Program-made: the position numbers and the translations under genes | Notes under the pieces: model-generated | What the model was told of the DNA's origin: nothing | The model's input: only the letters and a program-made list of their open reading frames with translations | Database searches by the model: none | Part shown: positions 35,301 through 46,988 of the stretch, one piece after another | Numbering within the stretch: position 1 is the stretch's first letter | Layout: each line of letters begins with the position of its first letter | DNA from: Leuctra nigra | Lineage: Eukaryota > Arthropoda > Insecta > Plecoptera > Leuctridae | Reading direction: 5' to 3' | Assembly (NCBI GenBank): GCA_934045905.1 | Contig: OW203770.1 | Location: forward strand, 28,591,259-28,655,258 | DNA length: 64,000 nucleotides

Positions 35301-36495
35301 ATTTAAATTATTTCTAGATTTGTCCCATCCATGATATTTTGGTAGAGAAACGAAAAAGGTTTACCAAAGAATAAAGATGGTTTAAATACGATTACATTTC
35401 TCTATCTTAAGGTAGACGCAAAGTCTAGTCTAGATTGAATGTCTATTTCAATGATTCTTGAGGTGAGCTCGAAAGCCATTAATTATGTCTTCATACAATC
35501 TTAATGAGAACATGTGTCATTGTAGAACAATACTTCAATATGACAGCATTTGCTGATATCAGTCAAATCGCAATTAATAGAGCTTTATTACACCATTCCA
35601 AAAGTGTGGAACACAAAATCGAGAAATAGGACTTCCGGCCTTTTACCTCTGAGGTACAGCTCTGAGGTGACGCAAAAAAATTTCATCTCTCCAAATTTGC
35701 TAATAATTTACTTACAAAATATACAAATATACCAATAATTTTACTTACTTTTTCTTATACCTAAACAAGTGTCAGCTCAACGTTAAAATAGCATTTAGAT
35801 ACAAAGTGCATCAAATCATCCATTGTCATTTGCACTATGCTGAGTGCAAAAGGGAAAAGGGAAGCTTTTTGATGTTGAAGACAACTTGACAAACTATTTG
35901 GACATGGAAATCTTCCAGTGGTATCAGCATGGTGAGAGTTGAAACACACGTTGATGTACTCTATTTCCAACTACAGTTGTAATTGAATCACCCTCTAAGG
36001 TATCGTGGCGGCGTGATTCCAGAAAATGGCAATTACATCGTGAAATTGAGTTAAATTTACAAGTAGAAAGTAATTATATTGCTACTCCGAGCAAGAAGGA
36101 TCATGAACAATAGCATTACATCGGATATTAATTGAGAAAATATAGACCGCGTGGCCCCCAAAAAATGCACAACGGGTGGAAGCTAAACTACTCCTCAGGC
36201 TAAACATTTTACAATACGTATAAGAACACATGCTAAGGTATATTGTGTGAATAAACGTATTTTTTAAAATAATATCTTTGTAGGGAAAAGTTATTGATGT
36301 TCGAATTTGGTTGTTGAAAAATTGATACGGAGATAAAAAAAAACCGCTCGCGCGTCCAGAAAACATCCAATGGCAGGGACAACTTTATCGATCCTTGTGA
36401 TTCAAGCTTAAATATCAACATTTTATTGAAATGTAACGATGATCAATTATGTAAAAATTGCAATAAAATGTAATCAATGAAACGAAAGTGATGTT
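35301..36495. other. Unassigned stretch, 1.2 kb
   Basis: No repeat ends or exon-like segments recognised. Open frames of 62 to 94 residues have no domain. Confidence 0.45.
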
Positions 36496-36605
36496 ACCTC
36501 GAAGTTCAGCTGGAAAGCAGAACATACGGAAGATAACCTCTCTTTTTGAAATTATGATGTTCAATGAAACTTGAGAAATGACCTCCCTTATCTGCTTTCC
36601 AACTT
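36496..36605. repeat. Imperfect hairpin around GGAAAGCAGA
   Basis: GAAGTTCAGCTGGAAAGCAG faces TCTGCTTTCCAACTTCAAG about 75 bases away; the pairing is imperfect. It may be a small old MITE. Confidence 0.45.
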
Positions 36606-36691
36606 CAAGATGCCATATCCTTTGTTCAATTAATCAAATGTATTGAAAGTTTTATACTAATGATTGCGCTATATTTGGAATAAAATGTGTA

Positions 36692-36826
36692 ATTTTCAGC
36701 TTTCCGGTATCGTACGAAGCTAGTTTTTTACTAGCCGTTTGGGCACATCGAATCCACACCCCGAATTCCCACATTAAACGGCTAGTAAAACACTAACTTA
36801 GTACGATATCTAGGAAAGCTGAAAAT
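36692..36826. mobile_element. 135-bp MITE with about 48-bp inverted repeats
   Basis: ATTTTCAGCTTTCCGGTATC, CGTACGAAG, TTTACTAGCCGTTT on the left and complements on the right (with TAGAT inserted). Almost the whole element is inverted repeat with a short centre. No clear target duplication. Confidence 0.8.
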
Positions 36827-37066
36827 CGGGAAACTCGCAGTCAAAGGTCTGGGCATGCATCGTGTTTGTAACATAATTTCATTGTGGACAATGCAATTGA
36901 CCTCGAGTAGGTAGAAACAATGTGGAGAGCTTCAGAATTCAACTTGGAGACTTGTTGGCTAACTGCATTACGCGTCTTGCACAAAGTGACCTGTGAAATT
37001 GCATTATGTGTGGAATCTTCGAGACATATTAACTGCAACATTGTACTATAAAGCGATGTGACAGCT

Positions 37067-37190
37067 GTATAGTCCAGTGGTAAGACGAAAGTTTACTCAG
37101 ACTAACTTAGACTGACCACTAACTTAATAGTACTTGTTAATGACTAAAGAGCATTGAATCTCCGTTCAAACCTTGTGTACCAAGTTCATG
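37067..37190 (+). mobile_element. Possible tRNA-derived element
   Basis: A-box-like TAGTCCAGTGGTAAGAC near 37069 and B-box-like CCGTTCAAACC near 37161; spacing is too long for a plain tRNA. Weak evidence, no tail recognised. Confidence 0.35.
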
Positions 37191-37259
37191 TGTTGGTTTT
37201 ACATTAGACGGGGCCTCATTCCGCCCTCGGCTTGAATCAGTACCGAAACGGTTTAATCT

Positions 37260-37511
37260 ATAAGATAGAAATAATAGATTGAAAATGCTTATAAAAGAAC
37301 ATTTTTACTCGTAAGCAAATATAGAAATAAAAGGTAGAAAATGCTTATACCTAATATAATATAACATTTTTATTCGTTGATAACCAAAGATAAAAATAAT
37401 AGATAGAAATGCATTAAGCTAATATAATAGATTTTTTTCTTAACCAAAGTAGAAATTATAATAGTAAATGCTTCTATCTAACATAATATAATTTTTTTAT
37501 TTGTAACCAAA
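37260..37511. repeat. About 4 imperfect 60-68-bp tandem units
   Basis: Each unit has TAGAAAT(A)A near its start, AAATGCTT or AAATGCAT, then a T-run and GTAACCAAA or GTAAGCAAA. Units are diverged and AT-rich. Confidence 0.7.
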
Positions 37512-38430
37512 AAACGTATACTATCATTATTGGATTACTCTCTTCCATGCAACCTGTTACTTAAAATTAGCTACAAACGACTTAGATATCTTAGAAGACA
37601 TTGATAATAAAATAATTTGAACTCATTTCATCATTTGATTATTGCATTCAAGAGGGTTCAATTAAAATAAATATTAAAAGTGAATGTATAATATAGGTTG
37701 ATAAGGTATTGAATCAATAAAAAATATATACAGGAAGATGTTTGAGAAGGAATCATGGTTGGAAGATAACGATATCTGTAATGGTTTAATTATGAAGCTG
37801 GAGGTGGAAGAAGAATCTGAAGGAATTTCAACCGGTCCGGCTAGCAGGTTGATACAATAGCCTAAGTATGCATGGATAAACAATAAATGAATGTAATGTA
37901 TCTAAATTGTCTACCCCCTGATCCGAATGTTTTAAGAACCAGGGTAGATTATTGTTCAAATGTATAGGTTCATAAGATATTCAATAAATTATATTAAAAA
38001 TAAGTGTAGTTTCATAAGTAGTGCATAATATAAAGACATGGAGAAATAGTTTTAATGGAATAGGAGATGAGAGAGAACAAATTGAGATTCTGCTTTCGCT
38101 ACGGCTTTTATTAAGGCTCTCTTTGAAATTTTTTATCATACGATTTCTAACTTATCCAGTTCGAGGTTTACTGTGTGACAAGTTGACAATGTAAAAAGAA
38201 AATGTGAATTTAATTTGCTTATCAGTAAACATAAGCATCATACCATGAAGTGTACAGGGAAAGAAAGCTATGAGTCACATTCGGATGAAACTGAGATAAA
38301 CGAAGTTGTATGTTGAAACTTGTCTCTTGTCTTCGATATTTCAATTGGGTTTTCCAAGACTTTGTGGCAATATTTTCTAGAAACCGATGGTATATTCAGA
38401 AAGGTCATAAAAACCACTGCAAGATTACAC
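37512..38430. other. Unassigned stretch before the 68-bp satellite
   Basis: AT-rich, no recognisable gene. The 404-residue minus-strand frame that enters here comes out of the satellite and is not a gene. Confidence 0.45.
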
Positions 38431-41400
38431 ATGTCCGTACGTAACGGCGCACACAACCACAGCGGATACAACGTGGCGACTGCGGTGTTGCCATGTTCTT
38501 GTCCGTACGTAACGGCGCACACAACCACAGCGGATGCAACGTGGCGACTGCGGTGTTGCCATGTTCTTGTCCGTACGTAACGGCGCACACAACCACAGCG
38601 GATGCAACGTGGCGACTGCGGTGTTGCCATGTTCTTGTCAGTACGTAACGGCGCACACAACCACAGCGGATGCAACGTGGCGACTGCGGTGTTGCCATGT
38701 TCTTGTCCGTTCGTAACGGCGCACACAACCACAGCGGAATCAACGTGGCGACTACGGTGTTGCCATGTTCTTGTCCGTACGTAACGGCGCACACAACCAC
38801 AGCGGATACAACATGGCGACTGCGGTGTTGCCATGTTCTTGTCCGTACGTAACGGCGCACACAACCACAGCTGATACAACATGGCGACTGCGGTGTTGCC
38901 ATGTTTTTGTCCGTACGTAACAGCGCACACAACCACAGCGGATGCAACGTGGCGACTGCGGTGTTGCCATGTTCTTGTCCGTACGTAACGGCGCACACAA
39001 CCACAGCGGATACAACGTGGCGACTGCGGTGTTGCCATGTTCTTGTCCGTACGTAACGGCGCACACAACCACAGCGGATGCAACGTGGCGACTGCGGTGT
39101 TGCCATGTTCTTGTCCGTACGTAACGGCGCACACAACCACAGCGGATGCAACGTGGCGACTGCGGTGTTGCCATGTTCTTGTCCGTACGTAACTGCACAC
39201 ACAACCACAACCACAGCGGATACAACGTGGCGACTGCGGTGTTGCCATGTTCTTGTCCGTACGTAACGGCGCACACAACCACTGCGAATACAACGTGGCG
39301 ACTGTGGTGTTGCCATGTTCTTGTCCGTACGTAACGGCGCACACAACCACAGCGGATAGAACGTGGCGACTGCGGTGTTGCCATGTTCTGGTCCGTACGT
39401 AACGGCGCACACAACCACAGCGGATACAACATGGCGACTGCGGTGTTGCCATGTTCTTGTCCGTACGTAACGGCGCACACAACTACAGCGGATGCAACGT
39501 GGCGACTGCGGTGTTGCCATGTTCTTGTCCGAACGTAACGGCGCACACAACCACAGCGGATACAACATGGCGACTGCGGTGTTGCCATGTTCTTGTCCGT
39601 ACGTAACGGCGCACACAACCACAACCACAGCGGATGCAACATGGCGACTGCGGTGTTGCCATGTTCTTGTCAGTACGTAACGGCGCACACAACCACAGCG
39701 GATACAACGTGGCGACTGCGGTGTTGCCATGTTCTTGTCCGTACGTAACGGCGCACACAACCACAGCGGATACAACGTGGCGACTGCGGTGTTGCCATGT
39801 TCTTGTCCGTACGTAACGGCGCACACAACCACAGCGGATACAACGTGGCGACTGCGGTGTTGCCATGTTCTTGTCCGTACGTAACGGCGCACACAACCAC
39901 AGCGGATGCAACGTGGCGACTGCGGTTTAGCCATGTTCTTGTCCGTACGTAACGGCGCACACAACCACAACCACAGCGGATGCAACATGGCGACTGCGGT
40001 GTTGCCATGTTCTTGTCAGTACGTAACGGCGCACACAACCACAGCGGATACAACGTGGCGACTGCGGTGTTGCCATGTTCTTGTCCGTACGTAACGGCGC
40101 ACACAACCACAGCGGATGCAACGTGGCGACTGCGGTGTTGCCATGTTCTTGTCCGTACGTAACGGCGCACACAACCACAGCGGATACAACGTGGCGACTG
40201 CGGTGTTGCCGTGTTCTTGTCCGTACGTAACGGCGCACACAACCACAGCGGATACAACGTGGCGACTGCGGTGTCGCCATGTTCTTGTCAGTACGTAACG
40301 GCGCACACAACCACAGCGGATACAACGTGGCGACTGCGGTGTTGCCATGTTCTTGTCCGTATGTAACGGCGCACACTATCACAGCGGATGCAACGTGGCG
40401 ACTGCGGTGTTGCTATGTTCTTGTCCGTACGTAACGGCGCACACAACCACAGCGGATACAACGTGGCGACTGCGGTGTTGCCATGTTCTTGTCCGTACGT
40501 AACGGCGCACACAACCACAGCGGATGCAACGTGGCGACTGCGGTGTTGCCATGTGTTTGTCCGTACGTAACGGCGCACACAACCACAGCGGATGCAACGT
40601 GGCGACTGCGGTGTTGCCATGTTCTTGTCCGTACGTAACGGCGCACACTATCACAGCGGATGCAACGTGGCGACTGCGGTGTTGCCATGTTCTTGTCCGT
40701 ACGTAACGGCGCACACAACCACAGCGGATGCAACGTGGCGACTGCGGTGTTGCCATGTTCTTGTCCGTACGTAACGGCGCACACAACCACAGCGGATACA
40801 ACATGGCGACTGCGGTGTTGCCATGTTCTTGTCCGTACGTAACGGCGCACACAACCACATCGGATACAACATGGCGACTGCGGTGTTGCCATGTTCTTGA
40901 CCGTACGTAACGGCGCACACAACCACAGCGGATGCAACGTGGCGACTGCGGTGTTGCCATGTTCTTGTCCGTACGTTACGGCGCACACACCACAGCGGAT
41001 GCGACATGGCGACTGCGGTGTTGCCATGTTCTTGTCCGTACGTAACGGCGCACACAACCACAGCGGATGCAACGTGGCGACTGCGGTGTTGCCATGTTCT
41101 TGTCCGTACGTAACGGCGCACACAACCACAGCGGATGCAACGTGGCGACTGCGGTGTTGCCATGTTCTTGTCAGTACGTAACGGCGCACACAACCACAGC
41201 GGATACAACGTGGCGATTGCGGTGTTGCCATGTTCTTGTCCGTACGTAACGGCGCACACAACCACAGCGGATACAACGTGGCGACTGCGGTGTTGCCATG
41301 TTCTTGTCCGTACGTAACGGCGCACACCATTACAGCGGATACAACATGGCGACTGCGGTGTTGCCATGTTCTTGTCCGTACGTAACGGCGCATACCACCA

Positions 41401-41438
41401 CAGCGGATACAACATGGCGACTGCGGTGTTGCCATGTT
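38431..41438. repeat. 68-bp GC-rich satellite, about 44 units
   Basis: The unit contains GTCCGTACGTAACGGCGCAC, ACAACCACAGCGGATACAAC and GTGGCGACTGCGGTGTTGCC. Variants include three 74-bp units with an extra AACCAC (near 39200, 39620 and 39967) and one short unit near 40988. Two of the 74-bp units lie 346 bp apart (74 + 4x68) and share neighbouring variants, a sign of block duplication. The unit is rich in CpG and in CGTACG/TACGTA palindromes. Minus-strand frames are stop-free over hundreds of codons because the unit has no stops there. Confidence 0.98.
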
Positions 41439-41610
41439 CGTGTGCATCACTCGCAGGCACCTGTCTACCAATTAAAATGAATCAATGTGGTTTGGTGCAG
41501 GTAGACACAGAGAAGCAGAAGTCATGGCTAGAGGAAAACATATCAAATCGTGTATGCGTTACGATACAATATGAATAGAAACATATGTAGAATATATTCC
41601 GAAAAGAAAT
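41439..41610. other. Short unique stretch after the satellite
   Basis: No feature recognised. Confidence 0.4.
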
Positions 41611-43434
41611 CTAGTGGAGCGGTCGCTCCACGCCAGCCAAGTCGTACGGCGCGCGCACACAATATTTAAAAAGGCTGGAGCAAACCCACTTTTACTGTAA
41701 GCATCAAAGTGGCATTTTCGGCCTACTGGATCTTAAAATTGGAAAATCTCACATTGTTGCGATATATCTTCATTTCGAGATATGGCCCACCCTACAACAT
41801 ATACCAAATATGGGAATAATAGGTTACGCCCTTTGCGCGCTAGAGGGCCGTGATAACAGTGTTTTAGGGCTGTTTTTATAATAATAATAATAATAATAAT
41901 CTCAGAAGTAGTAGTCTCCTGGAATTTAAATCCGGTAAACAGGCCACAGCCTAAACGGCTGAACCGATTGATCTTACATTTTTACCACGTGTGCACTTTT
42001 GTGCCGCCATTTTGAAACCGGAAGTGACGTCATATCTCGTCAACGGCTGGACCGATTGGAACGAAAATTGCGCCAAACGATCCAGATGGTCATCTATATG
42101 CATGCAAAAGACTAAACATTATGTTAAAGAAACCGGAAATGACGTAATGAAATTTGAAATACATCGATTGGCTTTTTGGCAACAAAGGTTGATCCGATTA
42201 TTTTGATATTTATGTAAGGTATGTACTTTTGACGTCTCATGTGATTTGTTATAAAACCAACCGGAAGCCGCCATTTTGAAACCGGAAGTGACATCATATC
42301 TCAATAACGGCTAAATAGATTTCAACGAAACCAGCGCAAAACAATTTAGACGGTCATCTTTATGTATTATCATCAATAATATTTGCAGTTTCCCATACCT
42401 AAACCGGAAATGACGTCACACATTTTTATAAACTCACAAATTTTTATTTTGATGCAATAAATATACTATTTGAGACAGCTTATAAAATTATAATCATGTT
42501 TCAAATAAACTTCAAGGGGTCAGAAATTTCAGCCGCCATTTTTAAACCGGAAGTAACGTCATATCTCAAAAACTGGTAGACAAATCGGTATGAAACTAGC
42601 GCCAAACGATTCGGATGGCCATCTCTATGGAATATGAACAGTACAAATAGAATTTTCCTATTTATGAGACCGGAAATGACGTCATTCAAATGTATAAATT
42701 ATTATAATTCCCTCCTATACAATAAATACATATTCAGAAAGCTTAAAATGATACACATCATTTATAGAAATAAATTCTATGTGGCATGGCAGAAAGTTCA
42801 GCAGCCATTTTGAAAACCGAAGCGTTTCCATATCTCGGAACTGGGTTGACTGTTTGGAATGAAACCTTTGCTATTCTTCGTGAAAGATCATTTAAAGCAA
42901 TTATTTAGTACCATACGCTGCTATTCATTAGTGGTAACGAAATTGTAAAGGGTGATGATTTTTTAAAAGAATTTAGTAATTGTTCATTTCATATGTGTCA
43001 CAAGTTGTTAGAATAAACTAAAAAAAGGAGTGATATCCCCATAAAAAACACTTCGTGTAAAAATACCAGCCAAGTCTCCTCAACTAAAAAAAAATATGAA
43101 ATCTAAAAATTCTGCACTGAAAAGTAATGATATCAAAAAATTAGCCAAGTCAAAACTTTATTTGAAGCTCAAAAAATACTTGGCGCATCGTTTTTTTAGG
43201 GCATTATAGGTATACTATGTATATGTATATTTTATGTATAATTTATAATTGGCTTATACTTCCAAGCTATTTATGTACACGATGCGCCAAGTATTTTTTG
43301 ATTTTCAAATAAAGTTTTGACTTGGCAAATTTTTTGATATCATTACTTTTCAGTGCAGAATTTTTAGATTTCATATTTTTTTTTAGTTGAAGAGACTTGG
43401 CTGGTATTTTTACACGAAGTATTTTTTATGGGGA
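41611..43434 (-). mobile_element. Family A element, copy A5
   Basis: CTAG plus a perfect terminal hairpin, six ETS/CRE-type modules (about 42018, 42131, 42280, 42403, 42546, 42670; one exact GGAAGTGACGTCA), and a short-loop inverted repeat at 43036-43434. It includes an AAT microsatellite near 41877-41901. Confidence 0.85.
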
Positions 43435-44190
43435 TTGGTAAATACGGGAAAGGGAGCTTTTCATATAAATTGAAATAGAATTATCGAATTGACGACCTTA
43501 CCCAGATTTCAGATGGTAAAATATTCGAAATATATTTCACTTATCAAAATCCACACAATTGTATTCTACAAAAGTAAACTTGCTTTGTCCACAAATGTTC
43601 ATATGGGATTTGGATTTGCAAAAAGTTTAATAAACAGAAGGTACTTGAGTGAGTGTACTGGTATTTGGGACCTGATGCAATCACTGTCAGATCACAAGAA
43701 CACGGTGAAAATGTTTCAAATCAGCCCCGCAATGATTATAGACAAAGTAGGATATTTAATATTGATTCATCTTCCTCCACCAACCATTTTGTCGCCGGGG
43801 GGGGGGGGGGGGGGGGGGGTTCCTTGGAGATCGAAAAGACATGAGATGAAAAGTAAAATGCAGTTTATCATATTATTGCCGTCTTTTTAAGACACAATCT
43901 GTTGCGACGAGAAAGTAGAAAATAATGAATTTCTCTCGGAATATTGTGATTTAATTTAATGAAAATTGCCAACCAAAGCGCGGATATAAAATTTATAATT
44001 TTGCTGGAATTCTATGAAATTCGCAGCGCTCCTAGATTCTAAGATATGAAGTTGTGAGTGAAGTGGATGGGGATTTTCTTTGGTAAAGACCTAGGTAGAT
44101 CATCATGAGGTTTTGATATTAAACACGTAATTGTTTCATAGATACGTAATAATATTCATCCCATCTTGGTGTTTCACTAATCATTTGTAG
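43435..44190. other. Unassigned stretch with G tract
   Basis: A G tract lies at about 43798-43819, followed by GAAAAGACATGAGATGAAAA and CAGTTTATCATATTATTGCC, similar in order to 19800-19960. Two frames of 133 and 63 residues cross the G tract and are not credible genes. Confidence 0.45.
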
Positions 44191-44340
44191 AGTTCGTTTT
44201 TCCTTTGTTTGAACTGTCACCAGACGGAGCCCCCGTCAGTTTTCTGTACAGCGAGAAAGAAATGAAGTCTTTCTCGGCCTAGCAGAACATATTGGATACG
44301 AGCCGTGCTGGTGAGAGTTCAAACATAAGAAAAACGAACT
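44191..44340. mobile_element. 150-bp MITE
   Basis: Inverted ends AGTTCGTTTTTC, TGTTTGAACT, CACCAG and complements. The right end joins directly to the next inverted-repeat element. Confidence 0.75.
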
Positions 44341-44988
44341 GTACAGCCAACGCATAAAGTCCTGTTAATTCTTCACCCTTACAGAATATCATGATACCAC
44401 CACTCGTACAGCGAAGCTCGATAAGTTGCCTACAGCTAACCCATAGTTATTTGACAACTGAAAAACCATGGTTTTTGTCTGTCAACAACGTCCATCCACA
44501 CAAATATCTACTCGATGCGATTCAATCACAAAAATATCAATTCTGTTATTTCCTATGAGCTGTGTGATTTCCCAAACTACTTAATACTTATCACCTGTAA
44601 CATATTGTTTAAATCTTAGTAGACCGTCATTGAACAAATGCTAAGTAGACACAAGTATAAAGATTTTCGTTTATTCGACAGATCTCAGGATTTTGATATC
44701 AATCCGAGAACATTTAAAATGTTTTTTCTAATATATTTTTTAGAGGAATAAGAAGAGAAGAAGAGAGTGTTTAGTTGATAAGATCTTACCATGATGCGTT
44801 TAAGGTGATACTAGCGCTCGGCCGTTTTAGAAAATTGAGAGAGAAAAATTGTGTCATAAGTGAGTGTAACTTTTACAGGATGTTCACATGACCAGTCTGA
44901 TTGTTTATTAGTAGCACTTTTTAATTTTTGCTTATTGCATCGTTAATTAGGCGCTGGTTATTCAACAAAACCGCGCAAAACGATGAAA

Positions 44989-45288
44989 TTTGCGATACGA
45001 TTGGAGATCAAACCCGTTAGCCAATTGATCTCAAATTTTAATCATGATTAGATGAAAGACAAACTTAGGGTTATCCCTTGGCACATTTTTGAAATTTAAT
45101 TTTATACGGCGCCCAGGGAGACGAGAAAATAGCTAATTTTTCACCAAAAATCCACTAATTATTACTAAATAACGAAACAAAAAATTAAAAATGTACCAAG
45201 GAATAACCCTTAGTTTGTCTTTTATCTAATCACGATTAAAATTTCAAATAATTTGGTCTACCCATTTCGTCTCCAATCGTATCGCAAA
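44989..45288. mobile_element. 300-bp MITE with about 105-bp inverted repeats
   Basis: TGCGATACGATTGGAGA, TTTTAATCATGATTAGAT, AAGACAAACTTAGGGTTAT and CCTTGG on the left, complements on the right with scattered differences. Nested in the 44341-46829 element. Confidence 0.8.
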
Positions 45289-45625
45289 AAGTGTCTACAA
45301 AAAGCAGAAAAATCGCTCGCGCTTGCAGCACCTTAACATCAGAACGGCACAATGATAAAAAATAATTGTGATGGCACCTGTTTAACCAGGGGTTACACAG
45401 TTGTATTTTTATTTGAAGAAGTACCAAAAAATTGAGTTTTAACAACAAAATCTTAATATACCTCCCTATAACAAAATTAATATGAATTCACTAATTAGCT
45501 GGTTCGAAGTGTGTTAGTATTAATAATAAAAAGTGTTATTCTATTTGTGCATCAACTTAAAAAGTAACAGCTATTAGGTAATATTATAAAATCAGTTAGG
45601 TATTTTAGTGTTCGCCGACAGGATG

Positions 45626-45877
45626 TCAATGATCAACAAAATTCACTAATACAATATTCGAAAGGTCCAGTATATAGTTCCTCGATATAATAACAATTAC
45701 TGAAACAATACAATAGCAGTCAAAGGACCTATGACTTTCAATAATTTTCCAGAGACCTTGCACAATTTCACTAGAGCTATCTGTTCGAAATTTCTTCCTA
45801 CGACCCACATGCCAACCATGCGGCCGCGATTTATAATTTATAAATTTGTTCGGAGATTTATCTAATTTTACAGCCAT
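45626..45877 (-). CDS. Weak candidate exon or short ORF, 83 codons
   Basis: Minus strand, start MAVKLDKSPNKFINYKSRPH, then HVGRRKKFRTDSSSEIVQ. The first half is basic and has more balanced codons than its surroundings; the second half looks like AT-rich noise. ATGG at the start is a fair context. No clear splice donor. It may be a chance ORF inside the mobile element. Confidence 0.2.
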   Translation of the reverse strand: MAVKLDKSPNKFINYKSRPHGWHVGRRKKFRTDSSSEIVQGLWKIIESHRSFDCYCIVSVIVIISRNYILDLSNIVLVNFVDH

Positions 45878-46054
45878 AATGAAATTTTTGTGGAGTGACT
45901 AGTGACGTTGTGTGACTGTGATTCTCAGTTACTTTCCGGTTTCTGTTACAAATGAATATATTTAAGGTTTGATGGTTATAGGAGCTGTTTGAGTGTTTAC
46001 AATAACAATCAAATATTTTCTGATCAATGATTCACACACTGATTGATAATAGAT

Positions 46055-46272
46055 CATTCCCGCGGCCGTCCTTCATGACTGGGGTTTTTTCGTGGTTTTC
46101 CCTCAGTCGTCAGGCAAATGCTGGGAAGGTGACCTACTAATAGGCCACGCCCGCCTCCTTCCCACCTTCCATCCTTACCTACTCTTCACCATCATCTTCC
46201 AATCATCATCATAATCATTCATCCGTCGCCATTAGCCTCGCTGCAAAACAGTGCGACGTTCAGCCTCAGAAA
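46055..46272 (+). mobile_element. SINE, 5'-truncated copy
   Basis: Begins inside the B box (ATTCCCGCGGCCGTCC) and contains CCTACTAATAGGCCACGCCC, TTACCTACTCTTCACCATCA and AACAGTGCGACGTTCAG. Same order as the copy at 8091. Confidence 0.85.
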
Positions 46273-46988
46273 AAAAATATAAAATATCAAATTATGTTGC
46301 CAGCCTTGACACCAGGATTCATTCAATTAACCGATTTATTCCATTTGGAAGATTTATTAAATACAAATTACATAGAGAATAGACTATCTTCACTTCATTT
46401 TAATATAAAATAATTTTTGGATTATATAATTAAAAATACATAATAATTTAATAATTTTAGAGTATTCAAATTAAATAGTTTAAATTTTCCAAAATGTATT
46501 ATTACAATTGTGATATAATCAATACCAATGAAATCCAAATGCACCAACCCACTATATTTGTTTGAACTGAAAGTAAATTATTAGTTCCGATAAAAGAAAG
46601 TTGGTTGTTGTCAAGTTATGTTAGTTCGATCGACATAACAACATTGACTTCCTTATCTGTGTGATCTATCTGGGGCTGATGAACACAACCCAGTAATTCA
46701 GTCATCTCTCTGTTGACAAATAGCTATGGGTTAGCTGTAGGCAACTTATCGAGCTTCGCTGTACGAGTGGTGGTATCATGATATTCTGTAAGGGTGAAGA
46801 ATTAACAGGACTTTATCCGTTGGCTGTACATCTAATTTACTAGGTCTATAGAACAACTGTTCTCATACAGAAGGTAATTTCATTTTTAATCAATACAAAA
46901 GTATCAGGATGGCTATGACTTTTATGAAATAAAGATTTCCAGATATCTTTTGACGTGTGTAACCCAATGCTTGCTGACACACGTCAAT

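Larger units (their letters stand above)
44341..46829. mobile_element. 2.5-kb element with about 120-bp inverted ends
   Basis: Left arm 44341-44463 and right arm 46706-46829 are inverted and very similar: GTACAGCCAACG, AAAGTCCTGTTAATTCTTCA, CTCGTACAGCGAAGCTCGAT, CTACAGCTAACCCATAG. The interior contains another MITE, a SINE and one 83-codon minus-strand frame. No transposase domain is visible. Confidence 0.75.

Noticed and set aside
38268..41471. Long minus-strand ORFs (527, 404, 352, 296 residues and others) in the 68-bp satellite
   Set aside because: They are the same stop-free 68-bp unit read in all three frames; they overlap each other, start at arbitrary repeat ATGs and have no domain.
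43489..43890. 133-residue plus-strand ORF
   Set aside because: It runs through a long G tract (poly-Gly) and AT-rich sequence with no domain or splice support.
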